Source of the DNA: MAG-120531 sp041163765
GTDB taxonomy: Bacteria > Bacteroidota > Bacteroidia > Flavobacteriales > Flavobacteriaceae
DNA length: 30,424 bases
Direction of reading: 5' to 3'
Assembly (NCBI GenBank): GCA_041163765.1
Contig: JBEAQS010000114.1
Location: forward strand, 1-30,424
Shown here: positions 15,310-23,136 of the stretch, piece after piece
How the letters are laid out: every line of letters starts with the position of its first letter
How positions within the stretch are numbered: position 1 is the first letter of the stretch
The notes under the pieces: model-generated
What the model was told of the DNA's origin: nothing
The model's database searches: none
What the model saw: only the letters and a program-made list of their open reading frames with translations
Translations under genes and position numbers: made by a program

Positions 15310-16556
15310 GGGTATTTAAATTTGGAGGAGCGTCGGTAAAAGATGCTGCTGGTGTGCGCAATGTCGCACATGTATTGAGTGAAATGGGTCACGACCAGAC
15401 CCTAGTAGTTGTCTCTGCTATGGGAAAGACCACCAATGCTATGGAAGAATTGGTGGGGATATATATGGCCCATCCATACGGTATTACTGGATCTCTTGAG
15501 GGGATTCGGCGATACCACATGGACGTGGTTATCGAATTGTTTCCCGATGCCCAACATCCGGTGTATCAAAAAGTGGCCCAACTATTTTTAGAAATCGAAG
15601 ATTTCTTCAAACGCAACAAGTCTCCCAAATACAATTTTGTGTACGACCAGATCGTCGGATATGGGGAATTGCTTTCTTCCACTATTCTCAGCGAATATCT
15701 GATCAGCCAAGGGTTGGCCAATCAATGGGTGGACGTACGCGGATTGATCAAGACCGATAACCACTACCGAGACGCTCAAGTCGATTGGGATCAAACAGCT
15801 GAAGCAGTAAGCACTAAGCTCACCAAGGGCCCATTCTACATCACCCAAGGATTTTTAGGGTCGGATGAAAATCATTTTACCACTACGTTAGGTCGGGAAG
15901 GTTCAGATTATACGGCAGCTATATTGGCCTATTGTATGGACGCTGAATCAGTAACCATTTGGAAAGACGTACCCGGCGTACTCAATGCAGATCCCAGATA
16001 TTTTGATAACGCGGAACTTTTGCACCACATATCCTACAGAGAAGCTATTGAACTTGCTTTTTACGGCGCATCAGTGATTCACCCAAAAACACTTCAACCA
16101 CTTCAAGGAAAGCTGATCCCCTTGCACGTGAAGTCATTTATTGATCCCCACGCTCCAGGTACTACAGTTTCAGAAGGGGAGGGGATTACGCCTATGGTGC
16201 CTTGCTTCATTGTAAAGAAAGAACAGGTCCTGCTCAAACTATTTTCCCGGGATTTCTCTTTTATTGTGGAGAACTCCATGAGTGAACTCTTTAGACTTTT
16301 TCACCAATACAACATCAAAGTAGAGCTGATTCAAAACTCGGCCATCAGTTTCTCGGTATGTGTAGACAACCGCTTTAAGCGTTTAGAAGAATTGCTGGAA
16401 GTACTGGAGCAAAAATATAAGGTAACCGCGGTATTTGATGTGTCCTTGTATACGGTGCGTCATTTTGATGAGCCCTCCATTTTGGCACTTCAGAAAGATA
16501 AAGAGATTCTTTTGGAGCAGCGAGGTAAAGAGACAGTACAGTTAGTGGTAGCTTAA
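15306..16556 (+). CDS. lysC: Aspartate kinase, monofunctional
   Basis: Phosphorylates aspartate, the first step toward lysine, threonine, methionine and diaminopimelate. 416 residues. Kinase domain about 1-275: KFGGAS (5-10), VVVSAMGKTTNAM (34-46), TTLGREGSDYTAA (193-205), IWKDVPGVLNADPRYF (218-233) and ASVIHPKT (255-262). The C-terminal part (about 300-416) carries ACT-type regulatory segments (VLLKLFSRDFSFIVEN, KVELIQNSAISFSVCVD), so allosteric control by an end product is expected. No homoserine dehydrogenase domain is fused; the protein ends after the ACT region. The start overlaps the GNAT gene stop by 4 bases. Confidence 0.93.
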   Translation: MRVFKFGGASVKDAAGVRNVAHVLSEMGHDQTLVVVSAMGKTTNAMEELVGIYMAHPYGITGSLEGIRRYHMDVVIELFPDAQHPVYQKVAQLFLEIEDFFKRNKSPKYNFVYDQIVGYGELLSSTILSEYLISQGLANQWVDVRGLIKTDNHYRDAQVDWDQTAEAVSTKLTKGPFYITQGFLGSDENHFTTTLGREGSDYTAAILAYCMDAESVTIWKDVPGVLNADPRYFDNAELLHHISYREAIELAFYGASVIHPKTLQPLQGKLIPLHVKSFIDPHAPGTTVSEGEGITPMVPCFIVKKEQVLLKLFSRDFSFIVENSMSELFRLFHQYNIKVELIQNSAISFSVCVDNRFKRLEELLEVLEQKYKVTAVFDVSLYTVRHFDEPSILALQKDKEILLEQRGKETVQLVVA

Positions 16557-16577
16557 CATTAGTGCCCTTTCCTTTTG

Positions 16578-16585
16578 TATCTTTG
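16578..16585 (+). promoter_or_regulatory. -7 element upstream of the fused acyltransferase gene
   Basis: TATCTTTG matches TAnnTTTG 19 bases before the ATG at 16605. No TTG is found at 17-21 bases upstream, only TTA 22 bases before it (16553-16555). Confidence 0.5.
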
Positions 16586-16604
16586 GGTCTAAATTTCGAG
16601 AGTC

Positions 16605-18395
16605 ATGAGTTTGGTCAGTGCAAAAGAAATGGCGCAAGCCAGTGGACTTTCCCGTTGGGGTTGGCTGGGACAATTGGCCGGATGGGTGCTGATAAAAATC
16701 ACCAGAATTTCTGCATTAAACCGCTTTTATGACGCCCACAAGCATCTAGATGGTCCAGCCTTTATGCAAGCGGTCATGGATTACTTCGAAATTGACGTGC
16801 GCTGGCCGGAGCAGGAACTAAAACGTTTTCCCAAAACAGGTCCATTTGTCGTGGTATCCAATCACCCCCTAGGTGGGATTGACGGAATTTTACTTTTGTT
16901 GTTGGTAGGCAGTCAGCGGTCTGATTTTAAAGTGATGGCCAATTTTTTGTTGTCTAGAATCACCCCATTGGCCCCGTATATTTTTCCGGTTAATCCATTT
17001 GAGGATCACAAAGAGGCGTCAAGCAGTTTGCACGGGTTTAAACAAGCCTTGGCACATCTGGCAGAAGGAGGGGTTTTGGGTATTTTTCCCGCTGGCGAAG
17101 TGGCCACCACAAGAGCGGGAAATAAATCGATAGACCAACCCTGGCACATTCCCGCATTAAAGTTGATCAGAAAAGCTGGAGTCCCAGTCGTTCCTGTCTA
17201 TTTTCATGCCAAAAACAGCACGTTCTTTTACAGAATTGCCCGATTGGGTCCTGCATTTCGCACTGCTGCTTTGGTATCGGAGATGTTTACACAGCGTTTT
17301 CGAAAAATTTCCATACGTATCGGAAAGCCTATTTCGGTAGCTCAACAAGAAGAAGAAGCGACTATCGAGGAGTACGGAGCGCTGTTGCGACTGAAAACCG
17401 AAATGCTCTCCAAGGTATACGAGCGCAGACGCCTCACGTTGCCCAGTACGATTCAATTGCCTAAAATACCCAGAAAAATAGTAGAGGCTCAAGATCCTGA
17501 GTTATTGGCCCGTGAAATAGCTGTCCTCCAGCAGCTGGGCAAATCCCTTTTAAAAAGCAAGAATTACGAAGTATTCCTGGCGCAAGCCCCTCAGATGCCC
17601 GGACTGTTGCAGGAAATCGGACGTCAGCGAGAACTGACTTTTAGGGCCATTGGAGAGGGGACCAACAAATCGATTGACTTGGATACCTACGACACCTATT
17701 ACCACCATCTGTTTTTGTGGGACCATGATGGAGCCTGCGTTGTAGGCGCCTACCGCATGGGTTTTGGCCAAGAGATTTTCCCGGCCAAAGGGATTGAAGG
17801 GTTCTACGTCCAAGATCTGTTCCGCATGGAGCCAGAGCTGTACCCGATGATGCAGCGCACCATGGAGATGGGTAGGGCCTATATTGTCTCGGAATATCAG
17901 CAAAAACCCATGCCGCTTTTTCTTTTGTGGAAAGGGATCATACACACCACCCTTCGCTATCCCAATCACGACTTTTTGATGGGTGGCGTTAGTATCAGCA
18001 ATCAGTTTTCAAATTTCTCTAAATCTTTGATGATTGAATTTATGAAATCTCACTATTGGGATCCGTACATCGCCCAATACATCCACCCCAAAAAGGAGTT
18101 TAAGGTAAAGCTTAAGGATGCGGACAAAGAGTTTGTTTTTGACGAAACACAAGCCGATCTGAATAAATTTGATCGTTTGATTGAGGAAGTTGAACCGGGT
18201 AGTCTCAGGCTTCCGGTCTTGATCAAAAAATACATCAAGCAAAACGCTAAAGTAGTGGCGTTTAATGTGGATCCATTGTTTAACAATGCCATTGATGGTT
18301 TGATGTACATCAAAATCTCAGAAATACCTGAAGAAACAGTGCGTCCCGTGATGGAGGAGTTTCAAAAAGAAATTGAGCGGGGCAACATCCATTAA
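16605..18395 (+). CDS. Bifunctional acyltransferase: PlsC-type domain fused to OlsB-type GNAT (OlsF-like)
   Basis: 596 residues, two enzymes in one chain. The N-terminal half is a lysophospholipid acyltransferase: NHPLGGID (86-93, the HX4D-type motif) and FPAGEV (161-166). The C-terminal half (about 320-500) is the hemolysin/OlsB-type N-acyltransferase: RELTFRAIGEG (342-352), VVGAYRMGFG (379-388), YVQDLFRM (401-408), EMGRAYIVSEYQ (421-432) and LLWKGI (440-445). The same architecture is known from OlsF proteins (Serratia, F. johnsoniae), which make ornithine lipid by N-acylation in the C-terminal domain and O-acylation in the N-terminal domain. In other Bacteroidota related enzymes make glycine lipids. 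The amino-acid head group here cannot be read from sequence. It is probably at the cytoplasmic face of the inner membrane. The stop is 1 base from the convergent dehydrogenase stop. Confidence 0.85.
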   Translation: MSLVSAKEMAQASGLSRWGWLGQLAGWVLIKITRISALNRFYDAHKHLDGPAFMQAVMDYFEIDVRWPEQELKRFPKTGPFVVVSNHPLGGIDGILLLLLVGSQRSDFKVMANFLLSRITPLAPYIFPVNPFEDHKEASSSLHGFKQALAHLAEGGVLGIFPAGEVATTRAGNKSIDQPWHIPALKLIRKAGVPVVPVYFHAKNSTFFYRIARLGPAFRTAALVSEMFTQRFRKISIRIGKPISVAQQEEEATIEEYGALLRLKTEMLSKVYERRRLTLPSTIQLPKIPRKIVEAQDPELLAREIAVLQQLGKSLLKSKNYEVFLAQAPQMPGLLQEIGRQRELTFRAIGEGTNKSIDLDTYDTYYHHLFLWDHDGACVVGAYRMGFGQEIFPAKGIEGFYVQDLFRMEPELYPMMQRTMEMGRAYIVSEYQQKPMPLFLLWKGIIHTTLRYPNHDFLMGGVSISNQFSNFSKSLMIEFMKSHYWDPYIAQYIHPKKEFKVKLKDADKEFVFDETQADLNKFDRLIEEVEPGSLRLPVLIKKYIKQNAKVVAFNVDPLFNNAIDGLMYIKISEIPEETVRPVMEEFQKEIERGNIH

Positions 18396-18396
18396 A

Positions 18397-19347
18397 TCAG
18401 GGAGAATTTTTTTCCCATGCGGCTACCTTGTCGACGATAGTTTGTGCGAGTTTGACATGGCTTTCAGCACTCCAGCCGCCCACATGTGGAGAGAGCAGTA
18501 CCTTGGGGTGATGAACTAAGCGCACTAGGGTAGGGTGCGGATTTGGGCCCTGAAATAAACCTTCAAAACTACTGGGTTCAAACTCTAAAACATCTAGGGC
18601 CGCACCCAGAATCTGGCCTCTGTCCAGGGCCTCCAGCACGGCGTGGGTATCCACTGTTTTTCCGCGACCTGTGTTGATCAGCCAAAAAGGCTTGGCGATT
18701 TGATCGATCCGCTGGGCATTGAGCCAATGGTCTGTATCTTGGGCTTGCGGCAAATGCAAACTCAATACGTCTACCTGTTCTAAAAATTCAGCTAAAGGAA
18801 TTTGTTCCGCCCAAGAGTCTGTCAGACCTGGTTTGATATCGGTGCAGATCACCCGGCAGCCAAACCCGCTTAATACCTGGGCAAAAGCGTGACCCATCAC
18901 TCCATAACCCACAATTCCTATTGTTTTACCGGCAATTTCAAACCCGCGATGTCCCTCGCGATCCCATATACCTGCTCGTACGCTTCGGTCAGCAGCGCAT
19001 AGTTTGTTGGTCATCGACAGCAACATGCCCAATGCGTGTTCCGCTACGGCACCTCTGTTGCCTTCTGGGGCAGCAATCACCGCCACTCCTTTGCTTTGGG
19101 CATAGGCGACATCAATGTTTTCGAGTCCAGCCCCGACACGACCTATCCATTTAAGTCCCGTCGCACGATCGATAAATGATTGGTTAATCGAAAAACGTGA
19201 ACGAACGACTAGCCCAGTATATCCAGGCCATTGCTGAAGAATTTCCTCGGAAGAACTCGTGTAATCAAAGGTGTTTTCGTAGCCTAACTGACTTAATCCA
19301 TGGGCCAAAACCTCGTGATTGCTGTCGATATGCAGGACGCTTTTCAT
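18397..19347 (-). CDS. D-isomer-specific 2-hydroxyacid dehydrogenase (phosphoglycerate dehydrogenase-like)
   Basis: 316 residues from ATG 19347. An N-terminal substrate domain (VLHIDSNHEVLAHGL) is followed by the NAD Rossmann motif GIVGYGVMG (144-152). The catalytic set is complete: Arg in NTGRGK (about 228), Glu in LDVLEFEP (about 257) and His in LSPHVGG (about 288). Length and the lack of a C-terminal ACT domain match short SerA-like or general D-2-hydroxyacid dehydrogenases, so the substrate (3-phosphoglycerate or another 2-hydroxyacid) is open. The start shares TGATG with the mgtE stop; a TTG one codon earlier is less likely. It is the last gene of the serS-DUF4286-rsmA-mgtE operon. Confidence 0.87.
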   Translation of the reverse strand: MKSVLHIDSNHEVLAHGLSQLGYENTFDYTSSSEEILQQWPGYTGLVVRSRFSINQSFIDRATGLKWIGRVGAGLENIDVAYAQSKGVAVIAAPEGNRGAVAEHALGMLLSMTNKLCAADRSVRAGIWDREGHRGFEIAGKTIGIVGYGVMGHAFAQVLSGFGCRVICTDIKPGLTDSWAEQIPLAEFLEQVDVLSLHLPQAQDTDHWLNAQRIDQIAKPFWLINTGRGKTVDTHAVLEALDRGQILGAALDVLEFEPSSFEGLFQGPNPHPTLVRLVHHPKVLLSPHVGGWSAESHVKLAQTIVDKVAAWEKNSP

Positions 19348-20699
19348 CAAATACCCAAAATCAATTTGGCGATACTGAAGTAGATCAAGATGCCAAAAAT
19401 GTCGTTTGATGTCGTGATAAATGGCCCGGTTGCAATCGCCGGGTCAACCCCTCTTTTGTGAAGAAATATAGGGATAAATGTACCGATGATTCCGGCAAAC
19501 AAGGTCACGGAAACCAAGGATAAGGAGATGGCCATAGAGGTAAGTATATTGCCTTTCCAGACCCAGGTCACCAAAAGCAACAATCCGCCGAGTAATGATC
19601 CATTGAGCAGAGAAAGCATCACTTCTTTGAGCAAACGTTGACTCATAGTGCCTCTAAGGCCCTCTGAGGCAAGTGCCTGAACCACAATGGCGCTGGATTG
19701 AACACCCACATTTCCAGCCATAGCTGCGATGAGTGGGCTAAAGAAGAACAGCATGGCGTGGTCTTTCATCAAAGATTCAAACCCACCCATGATGGCTGCA
19801 GCCCCAATCCCGCCTAAAAGACCTAAAAACAACCAGGGAATTCGTGCTTTGGTCAAGTCCAAAATATTGTCATCTGCTTCAACGTCTGAGGAAAGACCTG
19901 CAGCGAGTTGGTAGTCTTTTTCTGCTTCCTCTCGAATAACATCCACGATGTCATCAATAGTGATACGGCCCACCAATCGATGTGCTTCATCGACTACCGG
20001 AATAGCCTCCAAGTCATACTTGGACATGATACGCGCTACTCCTTCAGGAGTTTCGTTGACATGCACAAAATCAACCTTGGGGATATAAATTTCGGCAATG
20101 TGAGTTTTTGTCGAGGTGGTTAGTAGATCTTTCAACGACAACCGACCCTTGAGTACATCGTGGTCGTCTACCACATAAATAGAGTGAACCCGGGTCACGT
20201 GTTCTGCTTGCACACGCATTTCGCGGACGCATTTCGCGACCGTCCAATTTTCATTGACTTTAACCAACTCTTTGGCCATCAATCCACCAGCAGAATCCTC
20301 ATCGTAGCGCAGTAGGTCGACAATATCTTGCGCGTGTTCCTTGTCATCCAAGCTTTGGATGACCTGCTGTACCATTTCCTGAGGTAGATCAGCGATCATG
20401 TCGGCGGCGTCATCTGTGTCTAGCTCATTGATCTCACTAGCAATTTCTTGTGCGCTGAGATTAGACAAAATAGACTCCCTGAGGTATTCATCCAATTCAG
20501 TCAGGATGTCGGAAGTTTTTTCTGAATCCAGGAGTTTGATCAGGTAGGTCGCTTCTTCAACACTAAGCTCATCGATGATTTCGGCTATGTCGGCAAAGTG
20601 GTAATCTTCGAAGAGTGCCACCAAAGCATCACCTTGCTGGGCTTCGATGAGTCCTTGTATTTGCTCGATGAGCGCTTCGGTGAGTTTAAATGTGGCCAT
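19347..20699 (-). CDS. mgtE: Magnesium transporter MgtE
   Basis: Inner-membrane Mg2+ channel gated by intracellular Mg2+. 450 residues. The N-terminal MgtE_N superhelical domain covers about 25-135 (ADIAEIIDEL, LDTDDAADMIADLP). The CBS pair spans about 140-255 (SIYVVDDHDVLKGRLSLKDL, AIPVVDEAHRLVGRITIDDI). The membrane part is about 287-449 with five hydrophobic segments (WLFLGLLGGIGAAAIMGG; FFFSPLIAAMAGNVG; LNGSLLGGLLLLVTWVW; MAISLSLVSVTLFAGIIG; FGILIYFSIAKLIL). The pore region GVDPAIATGPFITTSND (417-433) retains the Asp before the last helix, the equivalent of the Mg-coordinating Asp of Thermus MgtE. It overlaps rsmA by 14 bases upstream and the dehydrogenase by 1 base downstream. No Mg riboswitch is possible, since the leader lies inside rsmA. 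Confidence 0.95.
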   Translation of the reverse strand: MATFKLTEALIEQIQGLIEAQQGDALVALFEDYHFADIAEIIDELSVEEATYLIKLLDSEKTSDILTELDEYLRESILSNLSAQEIASEINELDTDDAADMIADLPQEMVQQVIQSLDDKEHAQDIVDLLRYDEDSAGGLMAKELVKVNENWTVAKCVREMRVQAEHVTRVHSIYVVDDHDVLKGRLSLKDLLTTSTKTHIAEIYIPKVDFVHVNETPEGVARIMSKYDLEAIPVVDEAHRLVGRITIDDIVDVIREEAEKDYQLAAGLSSDVEADDNILDLTKARIPWLFLGLLGGIGAAAIMGGFESLMKDHAMLFFFSPLIAAMAGNVGVQSSAIVVQALASEGLRGTMSQRLLKEVMLSLLNGSLLGGLLLLVTWVWKGNILTSMAISLSLVSVTLFAGIIGTFIPIFLHKRGVDPAIATGPFITTSNDIFGILIYFSIAKLILGI

Positions 20700-21495
20700 G
20701 GTCTAATAACTGTGTCAATGCGACAAATTCTGAGACCCCCAACTGTTCTGGGCGTTGGTCAAAGATAGCATCTTTAGGTAAAAACCCATCAGGAAAACAG
20801 GGTTTTAGGCTGTTGCGCAAAGTTTTTCTGCGCTGGTTAAAGGCAGTTTTTACCACCAGGAAAAACTTTTTCTCATCACAACCCAGGTTCGTTGATGCTT
20901 TTCTTTGGAGCAATAACACCCCAGAGTCTACTTTGGGCGGTGGCGAAAACACCCCGGGAGGAACGGTAAATAAGTAAGTAGCTTCGTAAAACGCCTGGGT
21001 CAGTACAGATAAGATACCGTATACTTTACTCCCCGGTGCAGCGCATATTCTTTGGGCTACTTCCTTCTGAAACATACCAGAAAACTCGGGGATTTGCTCC
21101 CGAAAGGCCAATAGTTTGAAGACGATTTGGGTGGAAATGTTGTAGGGGAAGTTTCCGGTAATATTAAAGGGTTGACCGCCAAACCATTCTTGTATATCTG
21201 CTTTTAAAAAATCGCCGTAGACCACGCGAAGTTGCGCTTCTGGATGCATGAGTTGGGCCTGAACTGGCGCCCACTGTTCATTGAGGTAGTCGATCGATTC
21301 GCGATCAATGTCTAGAGCGACTAGATCTATGGGTTTTTCTAATAAAAATTGGGTGAGCACACCTGTTCCAGGTCCTATTTCTAAGACTCTATGGGTGTCT
21401 TTAAGGGTCAGGGTTTGAGCGATCCGTTTGGCCGTATCTAGGTCATGAAGAAAGTGTTGGCCTAGGTGTTTTTTAGCCTGAACGGGTCCTTTCAT
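20686..21495 (-). CDS. rsmA: 16S rRNA (adenine1518-N6/adenine1519-N6)-dimethyltransferase
   Basis: Dimethylates two adjacent adenines in the 3' terminal helix of 16S rRNA during small-subunit maturation. 269 residues. It begins KKHLGQHFLHD (8-18), the family signature. SAM-binding motif I is VLEIGPGTGVLTQFL (37-51), and LDIDRESI (61-68) follows. The catalytic motif is NFPYNIS (115-121), with Phe replacing the commoner Leu. The C-terminal helical domain contains FNQRRKTLRNSLK. It overlaps the DUF4286 gene by 4 bases upstream and mgtE by 14 bases downstream, indicating one transcript. Confidence 0.95.
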   Translation of the reverse strand: MKGPVQAKKHLGQHFLHDLDTAKRIAQTLTLKDTHRVLEIGPGTGVLTQFLLEKPIDLVALDIDRESIDYLNEQWAPVQAQLMHPEAQLRVVYGDFLKADIQEWFGGQPFNITGNFPYNISTQIVFKLLAFREQIPEFSGMFQKEVAQRICAAPGSKVYGILSVLTQAFYEATYLFTVPPGVFSPPPKVDSGVLLLQRKASTNLGCDEKKFFLVVKTAFNQRRKTLRNSLKPCFPDGFLPKDAIFDQRPEQLGVSEFVALTQLLDHGHI

Positions 21496-21803
21496 CCTGC
21501 TAAATTTTGAGGTTCTAGCACGGTGGCAAATCGCATGACTCCCGAACCAAATTCGCGGTGAAGTAAGGCGTCAATTTTTGGTGCACATACATGGATAAAG
21601 GCTTCTAGCTGTTCTGAGCCGGAGAAATGAATTTGAAAAGCAAAGGTTTGCGTATCCCCTTCATCGGTTAATACCACTCGGTAAAGGGCAGGCGAAACAG
21701 CCCCTGTATAGGGGCTTACCTCAGGAACCAAGACTGAATTCATCCAAGTTTTCCAGGAGTCGATGAGCTGGTTTTCTACCTGTAATGTGAGGTTGTAGAT
21801 CAT
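21492..21803 (-). CDS. DUF4286 family protein
   Basis: 103 residues, cytoplasmic by composition. It starts MIYNLTLQVENQLIDSWKTW and has a compact alpha/beta pattern: YRVVLTDEGDTQTFAFQIHF, then LEAFIHVCAPKIDALLHREFG, then RFATVLE. The order matches the small DUF4286 family found next to rsmA in many Bacteroidota. The function is unknown. The ferredoxin-like strand/helix order hints at a small-molecule or dimerisation fold, which is inference. It is locked between serS and rsmA with 4-base ATGA overlaps at both ends, so a role in translation or ribosome maturation is plausible but unproven. Confidence 0.82.
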   Translation of the reverse strand: MIYNLTLQVENQLIDSWKTWMNSVLVPEVSPYTGAVSPALYRVVLTDEGDTQTFAFQIHFSGSEQLEAFIHVCAPKIDALLHREFGSGVMRFATVLEPQNLAG

Positions 21804-23071
21804 GAAATCAGGTCAAATCCAGTATACGGCACTAACACATCGGGTACGCGAATTCCTTCGGGTGTCTGGTAATTCTCTAAAATACCTGCGAGCACTCGGG
21901 GTAAAGCCAAGGCGCTTCCGTTCAAGGTGTGGCAAAGTTGATTTTTTCCTGTTTCGTCTTTGAACCTCAGTTTAAGTCTATTGGCTTGGAAGGTTTCAAA
22001 ATTGGATACAGAGGAGATCTCTAACCAACGTTCTTGGGCGGTGGAGTATAGTTCAAAGTCGTAGGTGAGCGCTGAGGTGAATCCCATATCGCCACCACAC
22101 AGTTTAAGGATGCGGTACGGAAGTTGCAGGGCATCCAATATTTTTTTGACGTGATCCACCATTTCCTCTAGTGCCTGATAGGAACGCTCGGGATGTTCTA
22201 CCCGAACAATTTCCACTTTGTCAAATTGGTGGAGTCGATTTAAACCGCGTACGTGAGCTCCATAGCTGCCCGCCTCTCGTCTAAAACAGGGCGTGTAGGC
22301 TGTGTAGGCTACAGGTAATTGGTTTTGCGCCAACAACACATCTCTGAATAGGTTGGTTACAGGTACTTCTGCTGTAGGGATCAGATAAAGATCATCCACA
22401 CCTACATGGTACATCTGACCTTCTTTGTCCGGGAGCTGTCCTGTGCCATAGCCGGAGGCTTCGTTGACCAAATGCGGAGGTTGAATTTCCGTATACCCCG
22501 CCTCCGTATTAAAGTCGAGGAAGAATTGGATGAGGGCGCGCTGCAAGCGCGCGCCCTTGCCCTTGTATACGGGGAATCCTGCTCCAGCAATTTTCACCCC
22601 GAGTTCAAAATCGATCAAGTCGTATTTTTTGGCCAGGTCCCAATGCGGCAGGGCGTCTTGATGCAATTGCGGTATACGGCCTGCTTCAAAGACGGTCTCA
22701 TTGTCTTCAGCGCTTTTGCCCTGGGGAACACTGTGGTGGGGCGTGTTGGGCAGTAGGTATAATTTTTCTTGAAGAGATAGGGCACAGGCATCCATCTCTT
22801 GTTGGATCTGTTTGTTGAGGTCTTTGAGTTGAGCCGTTTCTGATTTAAGAGCTTCGGCTTCTGAAGCTTTTCCGCTTTGAAACAGCTGACCGATGGATTT
22901 GGCGAGTTGGTTGGCTCGGGCTGCGTTCTGGTCGAGCTCAGTTTGCAGCGCTCTTCTGCGTTCATCTAAGGCCAATACCTCCTCGATTAAAGGAGCAGCC
23001 TCCAAGTTTCTTTTTGCCAGAGCGGCAACCACCGCCTGTGGATCATTTTTTAGTTGTTGAAGTAACAGCAT
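21800..23071 (-). CDS. serS: Seryl-tRNA synthetase
   Basis: Charges tRNA-Ser. 423 residues from ATG 23071 (MLLLQQLKNDPQAVVAALAKRN). Residues about 20-100 form the long N-terminal coiled-coil arm that grips the tRNA variable arm (many Leu, Glu, Gln, Ala). Class II catalytic motifs: motif 2 is FRREAGSYGAHVRGLNR (about 263-279) and motif 3 lies near LPRVLAGILENYQTPEGI at the C-terminus; GGDMGFTSALTYDFELY and the TAEVPVTNLF stretch are also present. An upstream in-frame TTG at 23095 falls inside the TACCTTTG promoter box, so ATG 23071 is preferred. It heads the serS-DUF4286-rsmA-mgtE-dehydrogenase operon. Confidence 0.95.
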   Translation of the reverse strand: MLLLQQLKNDPQAVVAALAKRNLEAAPLIEEVLALDERRRALQTELDQNAARANQLAKSIGQLFQSGKASEAEALKSETAQLKDLNKQIQQEMDACALSLQEKLYLLPNTPHHSVPQGKSAEDNETVFEAGRIPQLHQDALPHWDLAKKYDLIDFELGVKIAGAGFPVYKGKGARLQRALIQFFLDFNTEAGYTEIQPPHLVNEASGYGTGQLPDKEGQMYHVGVDDLYLIPTAEVPVTNLFRDVLLAQNQLPVAYTAYTPCFRREAGSYGAHVRGLNRLHQFDKVEIVRVEHPERSYQALEEMVDHVKKILDALQLPYRILKLCGGDMGFTSALTYDFELYSTAQERWLEISSVSNFETFQANRLKLRFKDETGKNQLCHTLNGSALALPRVLAGILENYQTPEGIRVPDVLVPYTGFDLIS

Positions 23072-23092
23072 AACAGCAATACAATAGGGCCA

Positions 23093-23120
23093 CAAAGGTA
23101 CATTTTATGCCCATAATCAA
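23093..23120 (-). promoter_or_regulatory. serS operon promoter
   Basis: On the minus strand TTG (23120-23118), 17 bases, then TACCTTTG (23100-23093), 21 bases before the serS ATG. The TTG lies in the loop of a perfect inverted repeat (23110-23130). Confidence 0.65.
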
Positions 23121-23130
23121 CACTTATGGG
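23110..23130. repeat. Inverted repeat over the serS -33 region
   Basis: CCCATAA (23110-23116), a 7-base spacer, then TTATGGG (23124-23130): a perfect 7-bp dyad. No T tract follows on either strand, so it does not look like a ribF terminator. Its position over the -33 box suggests an operator, which is inference. Confidence 0.5.
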
Positions 23131-23136
23131 ACTCAT

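Noticed and set aside
17550..17969. 139-codon open frame opposite the fused acyltransferase
   Set aside because: No recognisable motif, and the + frame carries a complete enzyme with conserved motifs across the region.
22534..22556. Very GC-rich inverted repeat (8-bp stem) inside serS
   Set aside because: It encodes the conserved KGKGARLQRAL segment of seryl-tRNA synthetase; codon choice explains it and no T tract follows.
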